Of a stretch of DNA of 64,000 nt, positions 45,796 through 54,098 are shown in pieces. Under the pieces are notes generated by a model, which was not told where the DNA came from, did not search any database, and saw only the letters and a program-made list of their open reading frames with translations. Positions within the stretch are counted from its first letter, which is position 1, and every line of letters begins with the position of its first letter. The position numbers and the translations under genes were made by a program. Origin of the DNA: Tsuneonella sp. CC-YZS046 (GTDB lineage Bacteria > Pseudomonadota > Alphaproteobacteria > Sphingomonadales > Sphingomonadaceae); the NCBI RefSeq assembly GCF_035581365.1, contig NZ_CP141590.1:2042001-2106000 (forward strand). The letters are read 5' to 3'.

Positions 45796-45949
45796 GCAGA
45801 TGGGGGTCCCTTTTCAACACGGCCCGAAAGAGAGGGCCGATCCGCCGCGCGGGCGTTTGCAAAATAGCCGGGTGATTGCAAGCCGGACGCGGCGAATCTA
45901 GCGCAAGGAAATGCGCGCAGCAATCGCGGACACCGGCGGGCTGAGGCTG

Positions 45950-46297
45950 TCACAGGATTTCCCGCACCTTTTCCGGGGGCCGGCACAGGCGCACCCCCTT
46001 CGCCGTCTCCACCAGCGGCCGCTCGATCAGTTTCGGGTCTTCGGCCATTGCCGCGATCACCGCCGCGTCATCGGCCTCGGTCAGCCCGCGCTGCTCCGCA
46101 TCCGTCCCGGCAAGGCGCAAACCCTCCCGCGCGGGCATGTCGGCATCGCGATACAACTGGGCGAGCTTTTCGGTAGAGGGCGGATCGCGGAGATACTGGA
46201 CCACTTCTATTTCGAGGCCGGGCGTTTCCTCGAGAATGGCCAGGGTCTGCCTGGATTTGCTGCAATTGGGATTGTGCCAGATCGTCGCCTTCACCAC
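45950..46297 (-). CDS. ArsC-family (glutaredoxin-like) reductase
   Basis: 115 aa ArsC/Spx-like fold. WHNPNCSKSRQTLAILEE contains the N-terminal catalytic Cys followed by Ser, as in the glutaredoxin-dependent arsenate reductase ArsC. The Arg trio is partly present (RPLVETAKGVRLCRPP). Arsenate reductase is the standard call but no ars genes are nearby, so another thiol role is possible. Confidence 0.8.
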   Translation of the reverse strand: MVKATIWHNPNCSKSRQTLAILEETPGLEIEVVQYLRDPPSTEKLAQLYRDADMPAREGLRLAGTDAEQRGLTEADDAAVIAAMAEDPKLIERPLVETAKGVRLCRPPEKVREIL

Positions 46298-46377
46298 TGC
46301 ATTCCTCTCTTTTCGCAGGTCATTGCCCGCCTGGGGTCAGGACCTAGCGGTCGAGACGCCATGCGCCAAGATCGCAC

Positions 46378-46932
46378 TCAATCTGTTTCGGATTCCTTAG
46401 CAGGATTCATGGCCGGAACAGCCCTTGCCGCATCTTCCGCGCTGATGCCGGGCGCAGGAGCGGCACTGATCGTCTCCAGGCGCCGCATCACCCGCCCCGC
46501 GCGCTGCACCGCCCGGACCAGCCGGGGATAGACACCGCAGCGGCAAAGGTTGGGAATCGCCGCCTTGATTTCCTCATCCGAAGGGGCGGGATTGGAGCGC
46601 AGCAATGTCGCCGCGCTCATCACGATGCCCGGCGTGCAGAAGCCGCATTGAATGGCCTGCTCGGCCACCAGCGCCTGCTGGACCGGGTGCGACCGATCTC
46701 TCGAAATCCCTTCGATCGTGGTGACGAAGCGGCCCTCGGCCTCGGCGATGGTGATCAGGCACGAACGCAGCGCTTCCCCGTCCACCATCACCATGCAGGC
46801 CCCGCAGTCGCCGGTTCCGCAGCCATATTTGGTCCCGGTCAGATTGGCCGCGTCGCGCAAGGCCCAGAGCAGGGGCGTGTCGGGGTCGAGCGCGAAGCGG
46901 ACCGGGCGACCATTGACCGTCATGCGGGACAT
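46378..46932 (-). CDS. (2Fe-2S) subunit of a xanthine-dehydrogenase-family oxidoreductase (IorA/CoxS-like)
   Basis: 184 aa. N-terminal plant-type ferredoxin domain (YGCGTGDCGACMV and a further Cys) and C-terminal helical domain with CGFCTPG and LCRCG for the second cluster. Such subunits pass electrons from a molybdopterin subunit, which is not encoded beside it. The C-terminal 35 residues are an unusual Ala/Pro extension. Orphan electron-transfer subunit in this window. Confidence 0.82.
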   Translation of the reverse strand: MSRMTVNGRPVRFALDPDTPLLWALRDAANLTGTKYGCGTGDCGACMVMVDGEALRSCLITIAEAEGRFVTTIEGISRDRSHPVQQALVAEQAIQCGFCTPGIVMSAATLLRSNPAPSDEEIKAAIPNLCRCGVYPRLVRAVQRAGRVMRRLETISAAPAPGISAEDAARAVPAMNPAKESETD

Positions 46933-46970
46933 CGCGTCTATCTATTCCAAATCGCCGGATCGCAAAGCGG

Positions 46971-47465
46971 TTATTTCCCCGCCCCATCTTCCCGGCGGGC
47001 GAGTTGCCGGATCAGGGCCTGCGCCGCATCGGTCACATCCCGCCAGGTAATGTCGAAGCCCGCTTCTTCGCCGAAATAGGGGTCGGCCACCGGCTGCCCG
47101 GCCCGGCCATCCACCATATCGAGCAGCAGCCTGACCCGCGCCGTGCCGTCTGCCGGCATACGCTCCAGGATGTCTTTCAGATTGGCGTGATCGAGCGCGA
47201 AAATATGGCTGAAGCGATAATAGTCGGCCGCTTCGATCTGGCGCGCGCGATAGCTTGCGATATCGATGCCGTGGCGGCGCGCGACCGCTTGCGCACGCGG
47301 ATCGGGCGGGCGGCCGATATGCCAGTCTCCCGTGCCCGCGGAATCCGCGAAAGCCGGAAATCGCGCCTTTTCGGCCGCATGCTCGAACGCGGCCTGCGCC
47401 AGCGGAGAGCGGCATATATTGCCCAGGCAGACGAAAAGGACGGCGGGTTGCTGCGGATCGTTCAC
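46971..47465 (-). CDS. Low-molecular-weight protein tyrosine phosphatase
   Basis: VLFVCLGNICRSPLA is the CX5R P-loop and VADPYFGEEAGF the conserved Asp-Pro-Tyr motif with the general acid. From GTG 47465 the protein is 164 aa; the frame also allows ATG 47501. Often involved in exopolysaccharide control, but no such genes adjoin it. Divergent from the FNR-type regulator. Confidence 0.9.
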   Translation of the reverse strand: MNDPQQPAVLFVCLGNICRSPLAQAAFEHAAEKARFPAFADSAGTGDWHIGRPPDPRAQAVARRHGIDIASYRARQIEAADYYRFSHIFALDHANLKDILERMPADGTARVRLLLDMVDGRAGQPVADPYFGEEAGFDITWRDVTDAAQALIRQLARREDGAGK

Positions 47466-47536
47466 GAGGGGATCATAATACCGGGCGCGCGCAATTGCCA
47501 TTGCTGGCGGACCTGCTGTTTGATAGGCGCGGAAGA

Positions 47537-48235
47537 ATGAGCTTCTGCGACACCTGCGTTGTACGCAATAGCGCCATATGCGCAGCGCTGGACGCGTCGG
47601 AGATCGGCGCTCTGAGCACGATCGGACGGCGCCGCACGCTCCAGCCGGGCCAGTCCCTGCTGTGGGAAGGCGAGGATTCCATCCTTGTCGCCAATGTCAT
47701 CGAAGGGCTGCTGAAGCTGTCCACCGGCACGGAAGATGGGCGGGAACAGATTGTCGGCGTCGTATATCCGTCGGATTTCATCGGCAGGCCGTTCGGCTCC
47801 ACCACGGCCCATAGCGTGACCGCGCTGACCGAGGCGAAGGTCTGCGTCTTTTCCCGCGCCGATTTCGACGCTTTCGCCCATTCGCACCCGAAGCTGGAGC
47901 ACAAGCTTCTCGAACGGACCCTGGCGGAGCTTGATCGAACCCGGCGCTGGATGCTGCTGCTGGGCCGCAAGAACGCGAGCGAACGGATCGCCAGCTTCCT
48001 GCTCGAAATCGCGGAGCGGATGATGCCGCAGGGTTGCGGGCATGTGCCGGCCACGCAGCAACAGCAATTCGAGCTGCCCTTCTCGCGCCAGCAGATCGCC
48101 GATGTGCTGGGATTGACCATCGAGACGGTCAGCCGCCAGCTGACCAAGCTGAAGGCGGAGGGCATCATCGACCTGCCCTCGCGCCGCGCGGTCGTCATTC
48201 TCGATCCGGAAACCCTGCTGGAACGCGCTGGCTAG
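47537..48235 (+). CDS. FNR/FixK-type oxygen-responsive transcription factor
   Basis: 232 aa CRP/FNR protein. The N-terminus MSFCDTCVVRNSAIC has three cysteines spaced C-x2-C-x7-C, and another Cys is in the KVCVF strand, enough for a [4Fe-4S] sensor. The cyclic-nucleotide-like barrel (about 20-145) precedes an HTH with SRQQIADVLGLTIETVSRQLTKL, whose ETVSR is the FNR-type recognition helix. A matching FNR box before hemN supports this. Confidence 0.9.
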   Translation: MSFCDTCVVRNSAICAALDASEIGALSTIGRRRTLQPGQSLLWEGEDSILVANVIEGLLKLSTGTEDGREQIVGVVYPSDFIGRPFGSTTAHSVTALTEAKVCVFSRADFDAFAHSHPKLEHKLLERTLAELDRTRRWMLLLGRKNASERIASFLLEIAERMMPQGCGHVPATQQQQFELPFSRQQIADVLGLTIETVSRQLTKLKAEGIIDLPSRRAVVILDPETLLERAG

Positions 48236-48277
48236 GGTCAGAACCTTGGCCCCGACAGGATTCGCCGCGGGCGATTC

Positions 48278-48291
48278 TTGATCCAGTTCAA
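48278..48291 (+). promoter_or_regulatory. FNR box upstream of hemN
   Basis: TTGAT-CCAG-TTCAA matches the FNR consensus TTGAT-N4-ATCAA at nine of ten positions. It lies 36 bases upstream of the hemN ATG. With usual class II spacing (-41.5) transcription would begin at about the start codon, so the hemN message may be nearly leaderless. Confidence 0.75.
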
Positions 48292-48326
48292 TGAATGCCG
48301 CCGGCGCTTGCCGTCTAAGCGGCGTC

Positions 48327-49640
48327 ATGTGGCCTTATTTCCCCGAGCTGCTGGCAAAGCCGGTCCCGCGCTATACCAGCTTCCCGACCGCCGCCGAATT
48401 TGCCGACGGGGTCTGCCCCTCCGACGTGTTCGCCGCCCTGGAACAGGCGCGGGGCGAGATTTCGCTCTATGTGCATATCCCCTTCTGCGAAAGCATCTGC
48501 TGGTATTGCGGCTGCAACACCGGCGCCGCCAACAGGCGGCAAAGGCTGGCGAGCTATCTCGACTCGCTCTACCACGAAATCGTCATGATCGGTTCGCGGC
48601 TGCCGCGCAGCGCATCGATCCGGCATGTCGCATTCGGAGGGGGCAGCCCCAACGCCATCGCCCCGACCGACTTCGTCAGGCTCATGGATACGCTGACGCT
48701 GCATTTCCGCCTGACCGATCCCGTCATTTCGATCGAGCTGGACCCCCGCACCCTCAACGAGAGCTGGGGCGCCGTGATGGGCGGAATCGGCGCGACCCGC
48801 GCGAGCCTCGGCGTTCAGACCTTCGCGCCGCATCTGCAGGCGGCCATCGGGCGCGAGCAGCCGATGAAGGACATCGCGCGCAGCGTGGCCCTGCTGCGCA
48901 AGGTCGGCATCGCATCGCTCAATTTCGACCTGATGTATGGCCTGCCCGGCCAGATCATGGACGATCTCGTCCACACGATAGAAACCACGGTCGCCATGGG
49001 CGCGGATCGCGTCGCGCTGTTCGGCTACGCCCATGTGCCCCACCTGATCCCCAGACAGCGGCGGATCGATGCGTCGGCGCTGCCGGGCCAATATGAGCGG
49101 TTCAGGATGGCGGAGCGCGGATACCGGATGTTCGTGGATCAGGGGTATCAGCCGGTGGGCTTCGACCACTTCGCCCTGCCGGGCGATGCGCTGGCGCAAG
49201 CCTCGCTGAGCGGGCGGCTGCACCGCAATTTCCAGGGCTTCACCGATGACGACGCCCCGGTGACCATCGGCCTCGGCGCATCCGCCATTTCGAGCTTTCC
49301 GCAACTGATCGTCCAGAACGAAAAGAATTCGGGCCGTTACCGGATGATGCTGTCGCAAGACCAGCTTCCGGTTTCGAAAGGCGTGTTCCGCCTGGCCGGG
49401 GATCGCCTGCGCGGGCGGATCATCGAACGCCTGCTATGCCACGGGCAAGCCCGCGTGGATCGGGCCATTCTGACCGAAGTCTATCCGGGCATCGCCCCCT
49501 TCATCGAAAAGGGCCTGCTTGTGGCCGAAGAGGGCAAGCTCGTCATCCCGCCCGCCGGACTTGCCTATGCTCGCGCCATAGCCTCGCAATTCGACCCCTA
49601 TCGCGCGGGATCGCCATCCCGCTTCAGTTCCGCCGTGTAA
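48327..49640 (+). CDS. hemN: Oxygen-independent coproporphyrinogen III dehydrogenase
   Basis: 437 aa radical-SAM enzyme converting coproporphyrinogen III to protoporphyrinogen IX without oxygen. YVHIPFCESICWYCGCN holds the CX3CX2C cluster motif; GGGSPNAI and SLGVQTFAPHLQ are HemN motifs, and LGASAISSFPQ the later conserved segment. ATG 48327 gives the usual N-terminus (YTSFPTA). Probably FNR-activated. Confidence 0.95.
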   Translation: MWPYFPELLAKPVPRYTSFPTAAEFADGVCPSDVFAALEQARGEISLYVHIPFCESICWYCGCNTGAANRRQRLASYLDSLYHEIVMIGSRLPRSASIRHVAFGGGSPNAIAPTDFVRLMDTLTLHFRLTDPVISIELDPRTLNESWGAVMGGIGATRASLGVQTFAPHLQAAIGREQPMKDIARSVALLRKVGIASLNFDLMYGLPGQIMDDLVHTIETTVAMGADRVALFGYAHVPHLIPRQRRIDASALPGQYERFRMAERGYRMFVDQGYQPVGFDHFALPGDALAQASLSGRLHRNFQGFTDDDAPVTIGLGASAISSFPQLIVQNEKNSGRYRMMLSQDQLPVSKGVFRLAGDRLRGRIIERLLCHGQARVDRAILTEVYPGIAPFIEKGLLVAEEGKLVIPPAGLAYARAIASQFDPYRAGSPSRFSSAV

Positions 49641-49831
49641 TTCCAACGCGGATGACGAGAGCGCGGAGGGTCTGGATTTACCTGCTGCCCGGGGTCCGAT
49701 GGACTCCCGATGCAGGCAGCGCCGGGAGCTCGTCGGCCCGGCGCTGCACCTGCCTCGATCCATCTGGCGGGGATCGGTGGCGGGGATATGGCCAGGAAGG
49801 CGATTAACGGAGAAACGGCAGCCCCGGCACG

Positions 49832-50083
49832 TCAGGCGAACAGATCGTGCTCGCCTTCTTCCTCGATCGGATCGGGCACTTCCAGCTGGCAATGATCCGG
49901 ATGTCCATGGTGATATCTGGAGGTGAAGACGTTCTTCCACCAGAGTTCGGAAAATTCCGCCCAGTAATCCCAGACCGCGAGATTGAATGAAACCGGGGCC
50001 AACGCGGCGGAAGCCAGCCAGTCGTTGGAACTGGCTGGGGAATAGGACCAGATGCTGGCCTGCGAAGTGCTGCGGCGATCCAT
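49832..50083 (-). CDS. Small aromatic-rich hypothetical protein, 83 aa
   Basis: ATG 50083, GGG-rich leader, no strong ribosome binding site. Contains five tryptophans, most in an amphipathic helix (VWDYWAEFSELWWKNVF), and an acidic C-terminus (LEVPDPIEEEGEH). It follows the chorismate enzyme by 76 bases on the same strand. Could be a lipid- or protein-binding partner; no family recognised. Confidence 0.5.
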   Translation of the reverse strand: MDRRSTSQASIWSYSPASSNDWLASAALAPVSFNLAVWDYWAEFSELWWKNVFTSRYHHGHPDHCQLEVPDPIEEEGEHDLFA

Positions 50084-50159
50084 CCGGGGCAGTTTACTAC
50101 CCTTTTCCGAGTCGCCGCAAATCGAAGTTCCTGGCCTTGATCGGCGCGATGGCGGCCCC

Positions 50160-51383
50160 TCAGGCCGGTCTGCCTTCCCACTCGGCAACTGCCTTGAAAA
50201 GGCCGCGCAGCTTGTTCCTGACCTCGAGCAGTTCCTTGTCCGGCTCCGACTGGGCGATGACCCCCACGCCGCCCTGCGTGTAAAGCGTGCCATGCTTGGC
50301 CAGCGCCGCCCTGAGGTTCAGGTAGAAGGCGGCATCCTTTCCATCCGCGGAGACTCTTCCCAGTATCCCGCCGTAATAGCGCAGGGGATCTTGCTGCGTG
50401 TCCGCCAGCGGCTGCAGCGCATCGGGGTAGGAAACGAGCGCGGGAAAGGAATCGGAGAGGATGCGCATCCAGTCCCAATCCTCCCGCAATGCTCCGGATG
50501 CGCGGGAATACAAGTGCCTTACGTTGCCCAGTTCGAGGATCTCGAGCTGGAATTCGATGTTCAGGCTTCCCGGCTCGACGAGATTTTCGATGCGGGCCTT
50601 GTAGCGATCGAACGCCATCAGATGCTCCCGGCGTTCCTTGGGATCGTTGCGCAAAGCTTCGCGCCAGCGCGCATCGGTGACGGGATCGTCCGACTTGCCG
50701 CGCGTTGCCGCCACCACATCGAAGGACAGGCGCCCTTCATGCACCTCGAATACATTTTCCGGGCTGCAGCCAAGCGATGCCACTCCGGCATCGACCTGAA
50801 AATAATGATTGCAGGCCGAAGTCGGCTCGGAACCCGCGAAAATGGCGAAGAGCGACAAGGGGTCACGCGATCCGGTTTCGCGTTGATAGGATCGGGTGAG
50901 GATCATCTTCCCGTCGGGATAATCCTGCAGGATCGCAATCCCCCGGGCGAGGCGTTCGAGAAATTCCTCGTCCGGCTGGCATTGCCAACCCTCCGCGGGT
51001 TCGGCCGCAAGCGCGCCTTCCAGCCCGCAATGGCTCCCGAACCCTTCGATAGAAACTTCCAATTCGGGCTGCACGCACAATATCAAGGGCAGATCCGGGT
51101 CATGGACCGCCCGCCCCAGGTCGGGGCTGATCATCCAGAAACTGGGGAAGCCCGGATCGAGCAGGCTCCGCATCTGGTTCAGCGGATCGCCCGCGCAGGG
51201 GATGCTGGCGGAGCCGCCGTTCGCTGACACGACGAAGCCATCCCGGCCATAGGCGACCCGGCGATGACATCCCAATCCGACATGCGCCTTTGCCCTGCGG
51301 GGCAGGTGAAAGATATACTGGCCGCCCTGCTGCGTGGGCCGGTCGACCCCGAACAGGTTCAATGCGTGCGGAAGAACGCTCAT
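50160..51383 (-). CDS. Divergent chorismate-utilising enzyme, 407 aa
   Basis: Matches the chorismate-binding fold (TrpE/PabB/EntC superfamily): GKMILTRS, SLGCSPENVFEVHEGRL, REHLMAFDRY, VEPGSLN, YYGGILGRV and GGVGVIAQSEPDKELLEV. The usual PIAGTRxRG reads VVAATRGKS and the GAPK motif is lost (VSYPDA). No glutaminase subunit is nearby. So it may act like an isochorismate or salicylate-type synthase or on another substrate. ATGA overlap couples it to the ATP-grasp gene. Confidence 0.75.
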   Translation of the reverse strand: MSVLPHALNLFGVDRPTQQGGQYIFHLPRRAKAHVGLGCHRRVAYGRDGFVVSANGGSASIPCAGDPLNQMRSLLDPGFPSFWMISPDLGRAVHDPDLPLILCVQPELEVSIEGFGSHCGLEGALAAEPAEGWQCQPDEEFLERLARGIAILQDYPDGKMILTRSYQRETGSRDPLSLFAIFAGSEPTSACNHYFQVDAGVASLGCSPENVFEVHEGRLSFDVVAATRGKSDDPVTDARWREALRNDPKERREHLMAFDRYKARIENLVEPGSLNIEFQLEILELGNVRHLYSRASGALREDWDWMRILSDSFPALVSYPDALQPLADTQQDPLRYYGGILGRVSADGKDAAFYLNLRAALAKHGTLYTQGGVGVIAQSEPDKELLEVRNKLRGLFKAVAEWEGRPA

Positions 51384-53356
51384 CGGATCACGCGATCTGC
51401 CTTGCCCCCGGCCGCATGCGCGAGCAGGCGGGACACCAGCTTTTCCGTATCCATCTGCCGCGAGGTCCGCTTCTGGAGCTTGCGATGCTGCGAAAGCCTT
51501 TCCACCGGGGCGTCATCTGTCATCACGATATCGCCAGCGCAATGCTCCGCCACGAGATCGATCAGCTGTTCGAGATCATCCCGCTCGCCATCGTCCGTGT
51601 CAGGCAATGGCCCGGCGATCACCAGCATATCGAACCGATCGAACGGCAGGCCCGATTTGAGCAGCGAAGTGTCGTCCGCCGCCACCAGCAAGGCCTCGAC
51701 ATCGCGATGCATGAGCAGCGCTTGCCCGGCATGGAATGGCGAAAGGCCGCTCATGCCGATGGAACGACCGCCGAGATAGGCCTCCCCCCGCGCGGCCAGG
51801 CCGACTCCCGCGAAGTCTGGCCCGGCCAGGCGCTCGAGGAGCCGTGCGATCAGGCCGCTGTCCTTGCCGGTAAGGAGAAGCGCTGTCGGGATGCGGCCAT
51901 TGCCGTTTATCCGCGCGCGAAGGATGTCGCCATAGAGATGGGTTTGCGAAGCCGCGATCAATTGAGGCTGGGCATTGATCTCGATGATGGTGCCGCCGAC
52001 TTCGCGCCAGGATTTCGCTATGTCGGGAATAATCATGTCCACTCCGGCGACATCGAGGCCGATCAGATCGACCGCCCGCTCGACCAGAGCGCGATTGTCA
52101 GGATGCACAGCGTCGGTCACGACCACCGGCAGGCCTCCCGACGAAAGATTGGACGCGCGCCGCAATCTCACGAAACGCCCCGCCTCGAGGATGCTGTCGA
52201 GCGTGCATTCCTGCTCATCCAGCAGCCCCAGCGCTTCATCGCCCAGGGTCAGGGGCCGCAATGATGCCGTCGCATGATAGCCGCGGCGCGGATCGCGGTT
52301 CGAGATTTCGACCAGTTCGGCAATGCTGTGCCTGCCGTCCCCGGTCACGCCGGCAGGCTGCCTGCCCACCGCCCATCGCAAAGCGCCATCGATGACGATC
52401 AGGCGGAAATCTTCCCCTTCGCAGTGCTTCTCGACGAGGATCTTGCGGCCATGCGTGCTCGCCTCGTTCCACGCATCCGCCAATTGCCGCTCGTCGCGCA
52501 GCCCGGCGAACACCCCCAGACCTCCATCCAGGTTCATGGGCTTGACCACCACCGGATAGCCGAGCCTTGCCGCAATCTTGCGCGCATGTTCCAAGGAATC
52601 CGCCAAATCGTGGACGGAAGCTGGAATCCCCCCGCGGCGCAGCATCTGCGAAGTGGAGAATTTATCGCGCGCGATCGCAACCGGCAGGGTATGGGTCGTG
52701 CTCAATATGCTGCTCTTGGCGAGCAATTGGTTCTTCCCCCATCCGAACTGGCAATAGATGTCGGACAGGGCGGGCACGGGAATATCGGCGGCATGGGCCG
52801 CCTCCAGAAAACGCAGCGTATTCGTGCCGCCGAGCTTCAGCTTTCCCAGCTTTTCCACCAGTTCGCCATGCCTGGTTGCCGTAGCCCTCTCGGCGTTTTC
52901 CAGATTGCCGGTGGAACCCGATTGCAAGGCCCGCCAGATCGTCGAGACAGCCCAGACCAGGGCATTGAGAATATTCTTCCCATTTCCGGCAAGCGAAGGG
53001 AAAGCGGCCCGAAGGGTGAAGCGATCTTGCCCATGCAGACAATCGATGAGCCGCGCCTCGCAGAAAATCGGCAGGCCCGCATTGCGCAAGCAGGAAACGG
53101 CAAGATCCAGTATCCTGTCGGCCAGATTGTCAGGGAATGGCGCTTCGTCCCGCTCGGCGGCGCGAGACAAATACGGGCCGATGAGCCGGTCGACGCGATC
53201 CCAGTCTTCATCCTGGAAATCCACGCCTTCGACCGGCACTTCTATCTCGGCCAGCAGAGTGGATTGCAGGACCCCGTAAGCCGGCCCGGGAATATCTCCG
53301 CGCAAGTGGATTCGTACGGTTCCGGCATTCGGCAAAGCAGGCTTATCGTTAATCAT
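51380..53356 (-). CDS. Cyanophycin-synthetase-like ATP-grasp ligase, 658 aa
   Basis: Resembles CphA. An N-terminal domain (about 1-190) leads into an ATP-grasp domain (about 225-480) with YPVVVKPMNLDGGLGV as lysine/glycine loop and GGTIIEINAQPQ as the metal-binding end. The C-terminal part follows the CphA Mur-ligase layout (GRIPTALLLTGKD, FDRFDMLVI) but the P-loop GTNGKT is gone and the domain is shorter. Probably one active ligase site joining an amino acid or carboxylate. Coupled to the chorismate enzyme. Confidence 0.8.
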   Translation of the reverse strand: MINDKPALPNAGTVRIHLRGDIPGPAYGVLQSTLLAEIEVPVEGVDFQDEDWDRVDRLIGPYLSRAAERDEAPFPDNLADRILDLAVSCLRNAGLPIFCEARLIDCLHGQDRFTLRAAFPSLAGNGKNILNALVWAVSTIWRALQSGSTGNLENAERATATRHGELVEKLGKLKLGGTNTLRFLEAAHAADIPVPALSDIYCQFGWGKNQLLAKSSILSTTHTLPVAIARDKFSTSQMLRRGGIPASVHDLADSLEHARKIAARLGYPVVVKPMNLDGGLGVFAGLRDERQLADAWNEASTHGRKILVEKHCEGEDFRLIVIDGALRWAVGRQPAGVTGDGRHSIAELVEISNRDPRRGYHATASLRPLTLGDEALGLLDEQECTLDSILEAGRFVRLRRASNLSSGGLPVVVTDAVHPDNRALVERAVDLIGLDVAGVDMIIPDIAKSWREVGGTIIEINAQPQLIAASQTHLYGDILRARINGNGRIPTALLLTGKDSGLIARLLERLAGPDFAGVGLAARGEAYLGGRSIGMSGLSPFHAGQALLMHRDVEALLVAADDTSLLKSGLPFDRFDMLVIAGPLPDTDDGERDDLEQLIDLVAEHCAGDIVMTDDAPVERLSQHRKLQKRTSRQMDTEKLVSRLLAHAAGGKADRVIR

Positions 53357-53486
53357 GATTACCGGGGTGCGACACCGTAAGCAGTTTTGACATGGTTGGA
53401 GTGGACCCTGCCCCGATGCACGTCAACCCGAACCCACCCCCTTTGAACAGGCAAGGCGGCGGGCCTGCGCCGGCCTCAATCTTCAT
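53349..53486 (-). CDS. Possible 45 aa leader or precursor peptide before the ATP-grasp gene
   Basis: An ORF from ATG 53486 whose TAA lies eight bases inside the start of the ATP-grasp gene, so coupled translation is possible. It is glycine-rich (KGGGFGLTCIGAGST) with two cysteines. No ribosome binding site is visible. It may be a precursor peptide, a leader peptide, or simply the untranslated promoter region. Confidence 0.25.
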   Translation of the reverse strand: MKIEAGAGPPPCLFKGGGFGLTCIGAGSTPTMSKLLTVSHPGNHD

Positions 53487-53604
53487 AGGCCCGATATTGC
53501 ACAAGCCGCGTTTCTGCGAGAAGGTAAGAGACACATAGACAGCCCGCGCGACAAGCCCTTGGCATGGGGCCAGGTCGCGCGAAGGCAAAAAGAAAGGGAC
53601 GAGG

Positions 53605-54069
53605 ATGGGCGCAACATTTCATCATACGAATATCGTTTCCCACGATCCGGAAAGGCTCGCGGCCTTCTACGTCGATGTATTCGGCTGCGTCCTCAGCGGG
53701 CCGCCGCGCAATCTCCAGGGCGACTGGATCGAGCGCGGCACCGGCCTCGACGGCGCGCATATCACCGGCTTCATGCTCAGGCTGCCCGGCCATGGAGAGG
53801 CCGGGCCGGGCCTGGAAATATTCAAGGTCGAAGGTTCGGACCCGTCCGTGCCCGGAAAGGTCGATCGCCCTGGCCTGATGCATGTCTGCTTCGTGGTGGA
53901 CGATGTGCAGGAAACTCTCGACAGGATGCTGGCCGCGGGCGGCCAGTTGCAGGGCCAGATCGTGGATACCGGCCCCATTCCGGGGGTAGGCCGCGCCGAT
54001 TTCGTTTATGCGCGCGACCCCGACGGCAACATCGTGGAACTCGTCGCCTGGAACAGGGCCGACGCATGA
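53605..54069 (+). CDS. VOC-family (glyoxalase-like) protein, 154 aa
   Basis: Vicinal-oxygen-chelate fold: FHHTNIVSHDPERLAAFYVDVFGC as first beta-alpha unit, LMHVCFVVDDV as third, and FVYARDPDGNIVELVAW as the last with the conserved Glu. The His/Glu metal ligands are present. Members include dioxygenases, isomerases and lyases; substrate unknown. AAAGGGACGAGG precedes the start. Convergent with the dioxygenase gene. Confidence 0.85.
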   Translation: MGATFHHTNIVSHDPERLAAFYVDVFGCVLSGPPRNLQGDWIERGTGLDGAHITGFMLRLPGHGEAGPGLEIFKVEGSDPSVPGKVDRPGLMHVCFVVDDVQETLDRMLAAGGQLQGQIVDTGPIPGVGRADFVYARDPDGNIVELVAWNRADA

Positions 54070-54098
54070 GATGCGGCAGGGCTGCGGCCCTGCCAGGC

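Noticed and set aside
53357-53604. Second gene or RNA in the gap before the VOC gene
   Set aside because: Apart from the tentative 45-aa frame I see no hairpin, terminator or tRNA-like structure there.
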